From Chloroflexota bacterium (lineage in GTDB: Bacteria > Chloroflexota > Ktedonobacteria > Ktedonobacterales > JADMIN01), in assembly GCA_021323855.1 (NCBI GenBank), contig JAJPKE010000009.1, positions 1 through 64,000 of the forward strand: a stretch of 64,000 nt of DNA, given 5' to 3'. Both the position numbers and the translations under genes were made by a program. Of this stretch, positions 8,734 through 17,359 are shown one piece after another. The notes under the pieces are model-generated. The model was given only the letters and a program-made list of their open reading frames with translations, was not told the origin of the DNA and made no database searches. Numbering within the stretch: position 1 is the stretch's first letter; the number at the start of each line of letters is the position of its first letter.

Positions 8734-9810
8734 ATGCGATTTCGTTCTAAGGTCAGACGGATAGCAGGGTTGGCGCTGTTGGGGTTGGTGGCCTCGGCTG
8801 TCCTCAGCGCGTGCGACAAGTCGCCCAGTATTCTGCAACCGGCGGGGCCAATTGCGCAAAATGAAGCGTACATGGCATACATGGTCTTTGGCGTGGCTGC
8901 TGTGGTCTTCGTTCTCGTGACCGCTGCCCTGATCTACTGCATTATCCGTTTCCGCGACCGTCCGGGCGCTGCTGAAGCGCGGCAACTCCAGGGCAACCAA
9001 CGGCTTGAGATCATTTGGACCGTTGTGCCAACGTTGCTGCTCTTTGGTATTTTGTTCTTTACTATCAGGACGATGTTCCTGGTGGCGACTCCACCATCGC
9101 CGGCAAACATCACCGTCAACGTGATTGGTCATCAGTGGTGGTGGGAGTTTGATTATCAGCAGAACGGCAAGACGCAGTTCGTGACCGCCGATGAGCTTCA
9201 TGCGCCGGTCAATGCCATTGTCCACCTGAACCTGATTTCCGATAACGTGATCCATAGCTTCTGGATTCCGCAGTTGACCGGCAAGACTGACGTAATCCCC
9301 GGCCATAACAATACCATGTGGTTCCAGGCGACGAGCTTTGATCCCAACAATCCCGATAACAACGTCTATCGTGGGGCCTGTGCGGAGTTCTGCGGCACGC
9401 AGCACGCGCACATGGATTTCATCGTCGTTATCCAGACGCAGAGCGATTACAACTCCTGGGTGACGCAGCAGATGCAGCCTGCGGCGACGCCAGCCGCTGG
9501 CAGCCAGGCCGCCGCTGGGCTGAAGGTCTTCCAGACGGCTGGATGCGAAGGTTGCCATGCGATCAACGGTGTGACGCCACCTGTGAAGGGGCTGATCGGA
9601 CCGAATCTCACCCATTTCGGCAGTCGCCAGTTGATTGCTGGTGGAGTGCTTTCCAACACGGCGGATAACCTGTTCCAGTGGGTGTACCAGGCGCAGACAG
9701 TCAAGCCAGGCGTTGATATGCCGGACTTCAACGGTTCGGCTGGCTCCGCTGGCAATCTGTCGCAGGACCAGGTGAATGCGCTGGTGGCGTATCTGGAGAG
9801 CCTGCAATAA
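8734..9810 (+). CDS. coxB: Cytochrome c oxidase subunit II with fused cytochrome c domain (caa3 type)
   Basis: A 358-residue subunit II. Residues 1-27 form a lipoprotein signal with lipobox LSAC. Two membrane helices follow (about 45-70 and 88-112). The periplasmic cupredoxin domain carries the CuA ligands C216, C220, H224 and M227 in CAEFCGTQHAHM, and the conserved aromatic stretch HQWWWEF. A C-terminal cytochrome c domain has a haem-attachment motif, C271-E-G-C274-H275. The fusion means electrons can enter from a lipid-linked or soluble cytochrome, and it needs the Ccm machinery encoded downstream. The coxA gene begins 126 bp later. Confidence 0.97.
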   Translation: MRFRSKVRRIAGLALLGLVASAVLSACDKSPSILQPAGPIAQNEAYMAYMVFGVAAVVFVLVTAALIYCIIRFRDRPGAAEARQLQGNQRLEIIWTVVPTLLLFGILFFTIRTMFLVATPPSPANITVNVIGHQWWWEFDYQQNGKTQFVTADELHAPVNAIVHLNLISDNVIHSFWIPQLTGKTDVIPGHNNTMWFQATSFDPNNPDNNVYRGACAEFCGTQHAHMDFIVVIQTQSDYNSWVTQQMQPAATPAAGSQAAAGLKVFQTAGCEGCHAINGVTPPVKGLIGPNLTHFGSRQLIAGGVLSNTADNLFQWVYQAQTVKPGVDMPDFNGSAGSAGNLSQDQVNALVAYLESLQ

Positions 9811-9936
9811 TGTTCACGTCAACACGATTACGATCACATACGAACAGCCGGTGGCGGGCATCCCGCGCGATCCCGCCGCTGCTTTCCCCGGCATGTGCCG
9901 GATGCGCGTCTCTGGTCCCGTCGCGGAGGAGTTATC

Positions 9937-11682
9937 ATGGCAGTCGGTAGTATCGCAACTCGCGGACGAACTGCGAGGCAGACCTGGAAACAATCGAAGT
10001 TCGGCTCCTGGGTCACGACAACTGACCACAAGAAGCTCGGCATTCTCTACGTCTCGACAGGGTTCATCTTTTTCCTGGCCGGTGGCATCGAAGCGTCGCT
10101 GATTCGCTGGCAGCTTTCGACGCCCAACGCCGGGCACCTGTCGCCGGAAGCCTACGATCAGATCTTCACGATGCACGGCCTGACGATGATCTTCCTCTTC
10201 GTGATGCCGACGATGGCGGGCTTTGGCAACTATCTTGTGCCGTTGATGATCGGCGCGCGCGATATGGCATTCCCGCGCCTGAACGCGCTGGGGTACTGGT
10301 TGCTGTTCTTCGGCGGCATCTTCATGTATGCCAGCTTCATCTTCGGCTCTGCACCGAATGCCGGCTGGTTTAGCTATGCGCCGTTGACTGAAGCGTCGCC
10401 AGGATGTTTCACACAGGGCGTTGCCGCGATGTCGGCGCAGGCGCAGGCGCAGTTCGCCACGCAAAATCTTCAGCTTTCGTGCTTCTCGCCGGGGCAGAAT
10501 CCAGACTTTTGGATCATCGGCTTGAACCTGCTGGGCATCTCCTCGTTGGTGGGCGCGCTGAACTTCATCGTCACCATCCTGCGCCTGCGCGCGCCCGGCA
10601 TGACGATCAACCGCATGCCGCTCTTCGTCTGGATGACGATGATTACCTCCTTCCTGCTGGTCTTCGCGCTTCCCAGCCTGACGGTCGCCAGCTTCCTGCT
10701 GCTCTTCGACCGCCATCTTGGCACGCACTTCTATCAGGCTGGCGCTGGAGGCGACCCATTACTCTGGCAGCATCTCTTCTGGTCGTTCGGCCACCCGGAG
10801 GTGTACATCCTGATCTTGCCTGCATTCGGCATGATCTCAGAGATATTACCTGTCTTCTCAGGTAAGCCAATCTTTGGCTATACCTTTGTGGCGTGGTCCG
10901 GTGTCGCCATCGGTTTCTTAAGCTTCACCGTCTGGGCGCACCATATGTTCGCGGTGGGCCTGCCGACGGTGGCGCAGGCGTTCTTTGCCTCCACGACTAC
11001 GCTGATTGCCATTCCGACGGCGGTGAAGATCTTCAACTGGGTAGCGACGTTGTATGGAGGGAAGTTACGTTTCCATACGCCGATGCTCTTTGCCACCGGC
11101 TTCATCGCCATGTTCCTGATCGGCGGTCTGAATGGCGCGGCGCTGGCCGTGGTGCCCTTCGACTATCAGGTGACTGACACCTACTTCGTGGTGGCGCATA
11201 TTCACTACGTCCTCTTCGGCGGCAGCGTGATGGCAATCTTCGGCGGCATCTTCTACTGGTTCCCGAAGATGTTCGGGCGCCAGTTGAACGAGACGCTTGG
11301 CAAGATTCAGTTCTGGCTGTTCCTGATTGGCTTGAACCTGACGTTCTTTCCGATGCACATTCTGGGCATTCTGGGGATGCCGCGTCGCCAGTACACCTAT
11401 CCGCCGAATCTTGGCTGGGATGGGCTGAATCTGGCGGCAAGCATCGGCGTCCTTATTCTGATCGCTGGCGTGCTGATCTTCCTCTGGAATCTCGTCAGGA
11501 CGTTTATGAAGTCTGGCGTGGGCATGGCCGATGATCCCTGGGATGCCTTCACGCTTGAATGGGCGACCGCTTCGCCGCCGCCACCGGAAAACTTCAAGAC
11601 GATTCCAACGGTGCGCAGTCGCCGCCCGCTCTGGGATATGAAGCATCCAGATAAAGCGGACTGGCTCACTGAAGGGCATTAG
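9937..11682 (+). CDS. coxA: Cytochrome c oxidase subunit I
   Basis: A 581-residue catalytic subunit of a haem-copper oxidase. It holds haem a and the haem a3-CuB site and pumps protons. It begins with the usual WVTTTDHKKLG segment and has 12 or more membrane helices. Ligands are visible in TMHGLTMIF (haem a), WSFGHPEVYI (CuB His and the cross-linked Tyr), WAHHMF (CuB His pair) and VVAHIHYVLFGG (haem a3 and haem a). I chose the ATG at 9937 because GGAGGAG precedes it at good spacing; an in-frame ATG 14 codons upstream lacks this. The genes just downstream are for cytochrome c maturation, and subunit III lies 10 kb further on. Confidence 0.98.
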   Translation: MAVGSIATRGRTARQTWKQSKFGSWVTTTDHKKLGILYVSTGFIFFLAGGIEASLIRWQLSTPNAGHLSPEAYDQIFTMHGLTMIFLFVMPTMAGFGNYLVPLMIGARDMAFPRLNALGYWLLFFGGIFMYASFIFGSAPNAGWFSYAPLTEASPGCFTQGVAAMSAQAQAQFATQNLQLSCFSPGQNPDFWIIGLNLLGISSLVGALNFIVTILRLRAPGMTINRMPLFVWMTMITSFLLVFALPSLTVASFLLLFDRHLGTHFYQAGAGGDPLLWQHLFWSFGHPEVYILILPAFGMISEILPVFSGKPIFGYTFVAWSGVAIGFLSFTVWAHHMFAVGLPTVAQAFFASTTTLIAIPTAVKIFNWVATLYGGKLRFHTPMLFATGFIAMFLIGGLNGAALAVVPFDYQVTDTYFVVAHIHYVLFGGSVMAIFGGIFYWFPKMFGRQLNETLGKIQFWLFLIGLNLTFFPMHILGILGMPRRQYTYPPNLGWDGLNLAASIGVLILIAGVLIFLWNLVRTFMKSGVGMADDPWDAFTLEWATASPPPPENFKTIPTVRSRRPLWDMKHPDKADWLTEGH

Positions 11683-11838
11683 ATGCGCCAACTCCGCTGG
11701 CCGCAGTGGTATGTGAAGCATCGCATCAGTCAAGAACGCGATGTTCCACACTCCACTGGCGCGCCAGTGACAATGTGGTACGAAGATTCAGGCAGGCAGA
11801 TAACTGCGTATGGAAGCTATGGCGAATACTGGCGGTGA
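11683..11838 (+). CDS. Possible 51-residue protein coupled to coxA
   Basis: A short open frame whose ATG immediately follows the coxA TAG stop, with GAAGGG 9 bases upstream, and which runs 29 bp into the thioredoxin-like gene in another frame. The product (starts MRQLRWPQWYVKH, ends SYGEYWR) is rich in W, Y and R and has no membrane segment. It resembles nothing I recognise. The tight junction suggests translational coupling, but the frame could be fortuitous. The next gene has no strong ribosome site of its own, so translation through this frame could serve it. Confidence 0.3.
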   Translation: MRQLRWPQWYVKHRISQERDVPHSTGAPVTMWYEDSGRQITAYGSYGEYWR

Positions 11839-12409
11839 GCGCTCTGGGGCGATTAGATACGGACGGCGCACGATTGCGGGGTTAGCGCTAGCGTCGCTCA
11901 TCTCCGGCACGTTGATGATCATTCTTCTGGTGCGGCTCATCTCCGCTGGACAGGCGGTAAGCGGCGCGCCGGTCTCACCGATTGTCGGCCATCATGCCCC
12001 CAATTTCACGATCACGACGTGGAATGGACATGTTGGGCAGACGCTCAAACTCTCGGACTTCGCCGGCAAGCCGGTGGTGGTCAATTTCTTTGGCTCGTGG
12101 TGCGCCGAATGTGTCGAGGAACAGCCGGTTCTCAACGCGGCCTGGCAGAAGTATCAGTCGCAGGGCGTGGTGTTCATCGGTGTGGCCTTCCGCGATCAGC
12201 AGGCAGCCGCGACGGCCTATCTGCAACAGCAGAATGTCGCCTATCCCTGTGGGCCGAATCCGAGCGATACCGCCGTCGTTGACTACGCCGTCACCGGCGC
12301 ACCGGAGACCGCGTTCATCACGCCCAGCGGCATCGTCCTTAATAAGATCATCGGACCGATTGATGACGGGACGCTGGCGCGTGAAATTCAGGCATTGCTG
12401 AAACAGTAA
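11810..12409 (+). CDS. TlpA/ResA/CcmG-type membrane-anchored thiol-disulfide oxidoreductase
   Basis: A 199-residue thioredoxin-fold protein with one N-terminal membrane anchor (about residues 21-46). Its catalytic motif is W97-C98-A-E-C101 in NFFGSWCAEC. A conserved cis-proline region (TGAPETAFI) follows. The role inferred from family and position is reduction of the CxxCH cysteines of apocytochrome c before haem attachment, with electrons from the CcdA protein encoded next. The start is uncertain: ATG at 11810 or at 11819, neither with a strong ribosome site. It begins the ccm part of the cluster. Confidence 0.9.
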   Translation: MEAMANTGGERSGAIRYGRRTIAGLALASLISGTLMIILLVRLISAGQAVSGAPVSPIVGHHAPNFTITTWNGHVGQTLKLSDFAGKPVVVNFFGSWCAECVEEQPVLNAAWQKYQSQGVVFIGVAFRDQQAAATAYLQQQNVAYPCGPNPSDTAVVDYAVTGAPETAFITPSGIVLNKIIGPIDDGTLAREIQALLKQ

Positions 12410-12466
12410 CCCTGATGGTAGTGGGACATAGATTGACATAGTTGGCATAGTTTGGAGGGGAGACGA

Positions 12467-13231
12467 ATGGGAACAGGAGCCACGATAGGCATAGGCACCG
12501 TGTTGGCGGCCTTTGCTGCTGGACTGCTCTCGTTTTTCTCTCCCTGTGTGGCGCCGCTGATGCCCGGCTATATCGGCTATCTCTCCGGTTCGTCCTTGCG
12601 GGCGCCTGATGAGAAGATGGAGGAGGCGCTGGTGATGGGCAGGCGGGTCAATCCGGCATTGGCGCCGTGCCTGCTCTTTGTCGCTGGGTTCTCGCTAGCC
12701 TTCATTGCGCTAGGCATCGCTTCCGCCAGCGCCGGGCGTCTGATCGCAGCCTATCAGCCAGTGTTGGAGACGATAGTTGGCATTGTCCTGCTGGTCATGG
12801 GCGCGTTTCTACTGAACCTGCTGCCGCGTCCTGTCATGGAGCTATTCGAGCGTGAGCGCCGGTTGCATCTTTCGGCTGGCCGCGCGGGCAAATTTGGCGC
12901 GCTGGCGCCGGTGGCGCTCGGTGTGGTCTTTGCGGCGGGGTGGACGCCCTGCATTGGGCCGGTGCTGGCTTCGATCTTACTGGTTGCTGGTACGTCGGGT
13001 CAGGTAGGCGCTGGTTTCCTGCTGCTGTTGATGTACTCGATTGGTTTCGCGCTGCCGTTCCTGGCGGTCGGCCTCGGTTGGTCGGTGAGCCTGCGCGTGA
13101 TGGGCTGGCTGCGCAGGCATGGGCGGGCCGTCTCGATTGTGACAGGCGTGGCGCTGATGGCATTCGGCATTCTCTATCTGACCGGCTGGGTGACGGTTTT
13201 CTCGCAGTGGGCGCCTTCGATTCGCGTCTGA
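12467..13231 (+). CDS. ccdA: Cytochrome c biogenesis protein CcdA
   Basis: A 254-residue polytopic membrane protein of the DsbD/CcdA family. It carries reducing equivalents from cytoplasmic thioredoxin across the membrane to the TlpA/CcmG-type protein. The two diagnostic cysteine motifs are present: FFSPCVAPLMPGY in the first helix and AGWTPCIGPVLASI in the fourth. Six hydrophobic segments are seen. The ATG at 12467 is preceded by GGAGGGG at good spacing, so I prefer it to the in-frame TTG five codons upstream. Confidence 0.95.
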   Translation: MGTGATIGIGTVLAAFAAGLLSFFSPCVAPLMPGYIGYLSGSSLRAPDEKMEEALVMGRRVNPALAPCLLFVAGFSLAFIALGIASASAGRLIAAYQPVLETIVGIVLLVMGAFLLNLLPRPVMELFERERRLHLSAGRAGKFGALAPVALGVVFAAGWTPCIGPVLASILLVAGTSGQVGAGFLLLLMYSIGFALPFLAVGLGWSVSLRVMGWLRRHGRAVSIVTGVALMAFGILYLTGWVTVFSQWAPSIRV

Positions 13232-13272
13232 GAGCGGGCGCGGCTGGGGCATAGGAGCGAGCCAAAAATACG

Positions 13273-13731
13273 ATGCTACAGTTCCTCTTAACCGACCTGA
13301 TGCGCAGCGTGCATATCGTCGCGGGGGCGGTTTGGGTCGGGGGTAGCGTGGTATACTTACTCGTTATCGTGCCTGCGCTGCGCCTCGGAGAAGCGGCGCC
13401 ACGCACCGCCGCACTGATGGGTGATCTCTTTCGCCGGTTGGTGAATGTCTGCATCGCCGCGTTGCTGGTGAGCGGGGTGTACCTGATCGTAGACCGGCTG
13501 AACTCTACCAGCATCGGCGCCGCCTACGTGATTGTGCTGGTGGTCAAGATCGCGGCGGCGCTGGCGATGATCGCGCTGGCGCTCTTGCAGGCACAAGAAG
13601 CGCGGCGGCTGGCGAAGCGGCGCGGCAAGCTGTGGCGGCTGGCGCCACGCTGGATTCTCGGCCTGGGGATTGTGACATTCATCCTCGGCGCGACACTTAC
13701 AGGACTCTTTGAAGCAAACATCTTACGGTAG
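13273..13731 (+). CDS. CopD-like four-helix membrane protein
   Basis: A 152-residue protein with four predicted membrane helices. The N-terminal segment (VHIVAGAVWVGGSVVYLLVI) resembles the CopD copper-resistance family, in which a helix-embedded His and Trp are conserved. The role is unknown. Its place between ccdA and ccmE suggests a part in copper or haem handling during oxidase and cytochrome assembly, but this is inference from position. Same operon as its neighbours. Confidence 0.7.
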   Translation: MLQFLLTDLMRSVHIVAGAVWVGGSVVYLLVIVPALRLGEAAPRTAALMGDLFRRLVNVCIAALLVSGVYLIVDRLNSTSIGAAYVIVLVVKIAAALAMIALALLQAQEARRLAKRRGKLWRLAPRWILGLGIVTFILGATLTGLFEANILR

Positions 13732-13809
13732 CAATCATTCCGTAGGACGACGATACAAGCCAAAAACAGCGAGACAACGCGAGGCAAGCGATACGATGGA
13801 GGCAATCGA

Positions 13810-14268
13810 GTGGCAATTGAGCAAGTGACGCCTGTGGAGACACCCGCGCGTAGCAAACGCCGCAAGGTGCCCTGGAGCTTTATCATTGCCGGCGTGGTGA
13901 TTGCTGGCGCCATCGTCTATCTGGTGCTGGCGAACACCGGCTCTTCCGCCGAATATTACATGACCGTCAACCAGTTGCGCGCCTGTTCATCCTGCGCCGC
14001 GCGGACGGTGCGCGTCTCTGGCATCGTCGTTGCCAATTCGATTGTGCACGACAACGCCACGCAGACGATTCATTTCCAGATCAGCGATACGAATTCCACC
14101 AAGATGACGGTTGTGTATAGCGGAGTGGTGCCAGATATTTTCAAGGCCGGTGTGCAGGTGGTCGTAGAGGGCACGCTGGGCAGCAATGGCGTCTTCCAGG
14201 CGCAGAATCTGCTGACGAAGTGCCCCTCGAAGTTCCAGGCCGCCACACCGCCACCTTCCGGTCAGTAG
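13810..14268 (+). CDS. ccmE: Cytochrome c maturation haem chaperone CcmE, Cys-type variant
   Basis: A 152-residue CcmE: one N-terminal membrane anchor (about 22-42), then an OB-fold domain outside the membrane. The family binds haem covalently through His in HxxxY near the C-terminus. Here the site reads K-C138-P-S-K-F142, so Cys replaces His and Phe replaces Tyr. Cys-type CcmE proteins are known in some archaea and sulfate reducers, usually with the Tyr kept. A second pair, C59-S-S-C62, lies at the start of the OB fold. The GTG start has GGAGG seven bases upstream. Haem received via CcmABCD would be passed to CcmF/H. Confidence 0.93.
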   Translation: MAIEQVTPVETPARSKRRKVPWSFIIAGVVIAGAIVYLVLANTGSSAEYYMTVNQLRACSSCAARTVRVSGIVVANSIVHDNATQTIHFQISDTNSTKMTVVYSGVVPDIFKAGVQVVVEGTLGSNGVFQAQNLLTKCPSKFQAATPPPSGQ

Positions 14269-14277
14269 GAGTCCGCC

Positions 14278-16335
14278 GTGCATTATTCCGACCTCGGCAT
14301 GATCGCCCAATTGCTCGCGCTTGTCTTCGCGGTCTATGCCATCATCGCTTCGGTGTTTGGTGCGCGGCTCCGCCGACCGGCGTTGCAGGCCAGCGGAAGG
14401 CTCTCGGTGCTGGCCGTCGCCGCCTTCCTGATTCTCACGTCTGCTTCGCTCTTCGCCTCCTTCGTCACGCACGATTTCGGCCTGCAATATGTGGCGCAGC
14501 ACTCCAATCTGGCGATGCCCTGGTACTACACGGTGGCGGCGTTCTATGGCGGGCAGGAAGGCTCGCTGCTCTACTGGACCATGATGCTGGCGATCTTCTC
14601 AGCGATTGCCGTGCTGAGTTACCGGCGCGCGCCGGAGGGCCTGATGCCGTATGTCGTCGCCGTGCTGATGACGATAGATGGCTTCTTTCTCATCGTCCTC
14701 AATTTCGTCTCCACACCGTTTGTGCGCGTGCGCGTTGCGCCCATGGATGGCGCGGGCTTGAACCCGATTTTGCAGGACCCTGGCATGCTGGTCCATCCGC
14801 CGATGTTGCTGATGGGCTATATGAGTTTCTCGGTGCCGTTCGCCTTCGCGGTGGCGGCGATGATAACCGGCAAGCTGGATAATGGCTGGCTGCGCGCGAT
14901 TCGCCGCTGGACGCTGGCGGCATGGAGCATCCAGACGACCGGGCTGCTATTGGGCGCATGGTGGTCGTATCATGTGCTGGGCTGGGGCGGCTACTGGGGC
15001 TGGGACCCGGTGGAAAACGCGGCGCTCTTGCCCTGGATCACCGCGACGGCATTCCTGCACTCGACGATGGTGCAGGAGCGACGTGGCACGCTGAAGGTCT
15101 GGAATCTGGCGCTGATTATCGCCACCTTCGCGCTTTCGATCTTTGGCACTTTCGAGGTGCGCAGCGGCATCATTAACTCGGTTCACTCGTTCGCCTACTC
15201 ATCCATTGGCCCCTATTTCCTGGGCTTCCTGGGCGTGATTGTCCTCGGCTCTATCGGGCTGTTCTTCTACCGGCTGCCACGGCTGCGCCCCGAACACGAA
15301 TGGGATTCGTTTGTCTCGCGCGAGGGCGGCTTCCTCGTCAATAACTGGCTGCTCACCGGCATTGCGTTTGCGACCTTCTGGGGAACGATTTTTCCCATCC
15401 TCTCTGCAACGTTCCGTGGGCAGACCATGACGGTCGGTACGTCATTTTATAATTTGACGGACGGCGCGCTCTTCCTGGTGTTGATTGCCGTCATGGGTAT
15501 TGGGCCGCTACTGGCGTGGCGTCGCGCCTCCTGGCAAAGCATCTGGCGCAATTTCCGCTGGCCAGCGCTGCTGGCGGCGCTCTGCGCCATCATCCTGCCC
15601 ATTTTTGGCGAGGCCAATATCGTGGCGAATATCGGGTTCGCCGTCTGCGCTTTTGCCGCCGCGACCATCTTCTATGAGTTGTGGCGCGGCATGCGCGTGC
15701 GCCACGGTCACGGTGAATCGTATCCCACTGCGCTGTTGATGCTGGTGCGTCGCCATCGCCAACGTTATGGCGGCTACCTGGTGCATCTTGGTCTGGTCAT
15801 TCTGGCAGTCGGTGTGATTGGATCACACTTCTTCCAGGCAGAGCAGGACCTTTCGCTGCGTGCCGGTCAGAGCGCGACGGTGGCAGGCTATACGATTACC
15901 TATCGCGGCATCAGCAGCAGCGTGCAGGATTCGGTGCAGACCATCAAGACGCATTTCACCATTTCGCAGAATGGCCAGCATCTCAACGACATTTATCCTG
16001 GCGAGCGCATCTTCCCTGGCTTCGAGGATCAGCCGGCGAGCATCGTTTCAATTACGACGTATGGCGCGACCGATCTCTACGTGTTCCTCGCTGGCTATGA
16101 GGGGACGAACAGCGCGACGCTGAAGGTCTTTATCAATCCGCTAGTGTCGTTCGTCTGGCTCGGCGGCATCTTGATGTTGCTTGGTGGCATCTTATGCTGG
16201 TGGCCGGTCGCGCGCCCGGTGGCGCGTCTCTCGGAGACTGGCGCAGCTACGAACCGCCGTATACCAGCGGCTACCCGCGCGCCGGGGAACGTGAAGGTGG
16301 CGGCTAAAGCGCCGAGAGCGGAGGTGACATCATGA
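14278..16335 (+). CDS. ccmF: Cytochrome c haem lyase subunit CcmF
   Basis: A 685-residue integral membrane protein of the haem-handling superfamily. The tryptophan-rich WWD signature reads WGGYWGWDPVENAALLPWI at about residues 238-256. It has about 14 hydrophobic segments and a large extracytoplasmic loop near the C-terminus (about 530-610). It attaches haem from CcmE to apocytochrome c together with CcmH. GTG start with TAGGAG upstream, 9 bp after ccmE. Its last four bases overlap the ccmH start (ATGA), so translation is probably coupled. Confidence 0.97.
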   Translation: MHYSDLGMIAQLLALVFAVYAIIASVFGARLRRPALQASGRLSVLAVAAFLILTSASLFASFVTHDFGLQYVAQHSNLAMPWYYTVAAFYGGQEGSLLYWTMMLAIFSAIAVLSYRRAPEGLMPYVVAVLMTIDGFFLIVLNFVSTPFVRVRVAPMDGAGLNPILQDPGMLVHPPMLLMGYMSFSVPFAFAVAAMITGKLDNGWLRAIRRWTLAAWSIQTTGLLLGAWWSYHVLGWGGYWGWDPVENAALLPWITATAFLHSTMVQERRGTLKVWNLALIIATFALSIFGTFEVRSGIINSVHSFAYSSIGPYFLGFLGVIVLGSIGLFFYRLPRLRPEHEWDSFVSREGGFLVNNWLLTGIAFATFWGTIFPILSATFRGQTMTVGTSFYNLTDGALFLVLIAVMGIGPLLAWRRASWQSIWRNFRWPALLAALCAIILPIFGEANIVANIGFAVCAFAAATIFYELWRGMRVRHGHGESYPTALLMLVRRHRQRYGGYLVHLGLVILAVGVIGSHFFQAEQDLSLRAGQSATVAGYTITYRGISSSVQDSVQTIKTHFTISQNGQHLNDIYPGERIFPGFEDQPASIVSITTYGATDLYVFLAGYEGTNSATLKVFINPLVSFVWLGGILMLLGGILCWWPVARPVARLSETGAATNRRIPAATRAPGNVKVAAKAPRAEVTS

Positions 16336-16925
16336 GCAACCTCCATAACCTCAGCGCCGTCTTGCGCCGCCGCTCATCGCTGGTTGCGTTGGCGCTGTTG
16401 ATTGTGATTGGCGTTGTCTGGGGGGTGACGGCGGTGCGCGCCTCGCAGCCGAAGACACTGGATCAGCGCACCTATGAAGTTGCCAGCCAGTTGCAATGTC
16501 CAGTCTGCCACGGCGAATCAGTGGCGGATGCGCCCTCGCCGCTGGCGCAGGAGATGCGGTCGCTCATCCGTGAGCAGCTTTCACAGGGGATGTCTGAGCA
16601 GCAGGTCATCCAGTATTTTCACGACCGCTACGGCGATACGATTCTCGAACGTCCGCCAACCACAGGCTTTACCTCGCTGATCTGGCTTGGCCCTGCGTTG
16701 ATGCTGCTGATCGGCTTGTTCCTGCTGGTCTCGCTGGTTCGAGAGTTGCGTACCAGCGCACACGACATAAAGAAATCGCGTGTCGCCTTTGAGACGAGCG
16801 CAGGTGATGTTGCCGGTGCGCAGGAAAGCCTTAGCGCGGAAGAACGCCAGCGGTACCGCCTGCTGTTGCGCCGTGAACTGGCCGCCGAGGAAGGCTACAG
16901 CGATGGTGAGGAGGTAGAAGCATGA
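16332..16925 (+). CDS. ccmH: Cytochrome c maturation protein CcmH (CycL)
   Basis: A 197-residue protein with an N-terminal membrane anchor (residues 17-37) and the CcmH redox motif LQCPVCHGESVADA, equivalent to LRCPxCQ in proteobacteria. A second hydrophobic segment follows at about 113-135. It is thought to interact with apocytochrome c thiols and to act with CcmF in haem ligation. Start and stop both overlap neighbours by four bases (ATGA), tying ccmF, ccmH and the next gene into one translation unit. Confidence 0.95.
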   Translation: MSNLHNLSAVLRRRSSLVALALLIVIGVVWGVTAVRASQPKTLDQRTYEVASQLQCPVCHGESVADAPSPLAQEMRSLIREQLSQGMSEQQVIQYFHDRYGDTILERPPTTGFTSLIWLGPALMLLIGLFLLVSLVRELRTSAHDIKKSRVAFETSAGDVAGAQESLSAEERQRYRLLLRRELAAEEGYSDGEEVEA

Positions 16926-17356
16926 TCCTGCTCCTCATCGCCGTTCTGCTGGGCTTGATTGCCGCGATGCTTGTCTTGTATCCGCTGCTTGGCTTGAATC
17001 GCTCTGGCGATACTTCAGTTATCTCTGGCGTAACCGGCGATATGTCCGAGCGCGAGCGCGCCGCAAAACAGGCATTGCTGGATATTGATTTCGATTATCG
17101 CCTGGGCAATCTCGATGAAGAAGATTACGCAGGTTTGCGCGACCGTTATGAGGAGCGCGCGTTGGTCGCGCTAAAGGCGCGTTATGAGCGCGAGCAGGAA
17201 CTCGATGCGCTCATCGAACAGCAGTTGGCGGCGCTGAAATCGCAGGAGAAGAAATCCGGCGCAGGCGCTCGCCATGCCGCGCCGTCCGCTGCACGCGCCA
17301 CTACTGCGACCCGCGCGCAACATGGGCCGTCTCAGCGCCGCAGGAAGGGAGTCTGA
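16922..17356 (+). CDS. CcmI-like membrane protein
   Basis: A 144-residue protein with one N-terminal membrane helix (residues 2-24), then a charged alpha-helical region (about 45-110) with the SERERAAKQALLDIDFDYRLGNLDEEDYAGLRD-type pattern typical of the N-terminal part of CcmI/CycH-like proteins, and a basic A/R/T-rich tail. No TPR region is present, so it is shorter than proteobacterial CcmI. ATGA overlap with ccmH. Probably a scaffold for apocytochrome or for CcmFH. Confidence 0.72.
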   Translation: MILLLIAVLLGLIAAMLVLYPLLGLNRSGDTSVISGVTGDMSERERAAKQALLDIDFDYRLGNLDEEDYAGLRDRYEERALVALKARYEREQELDALIEQQLAALKSQEKKSGAGARHAAPSAARATTATRAQHGPSQRRRKGV

Positions 17357-17359
17357 AGC

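Noticed and set aside
8677..9807. Long minus-strand open frame opposite coxB
   Set aside because: It is the reverse-complement shadow of the coxB gene, with Arg/His-rich composition and no recognisable domain.
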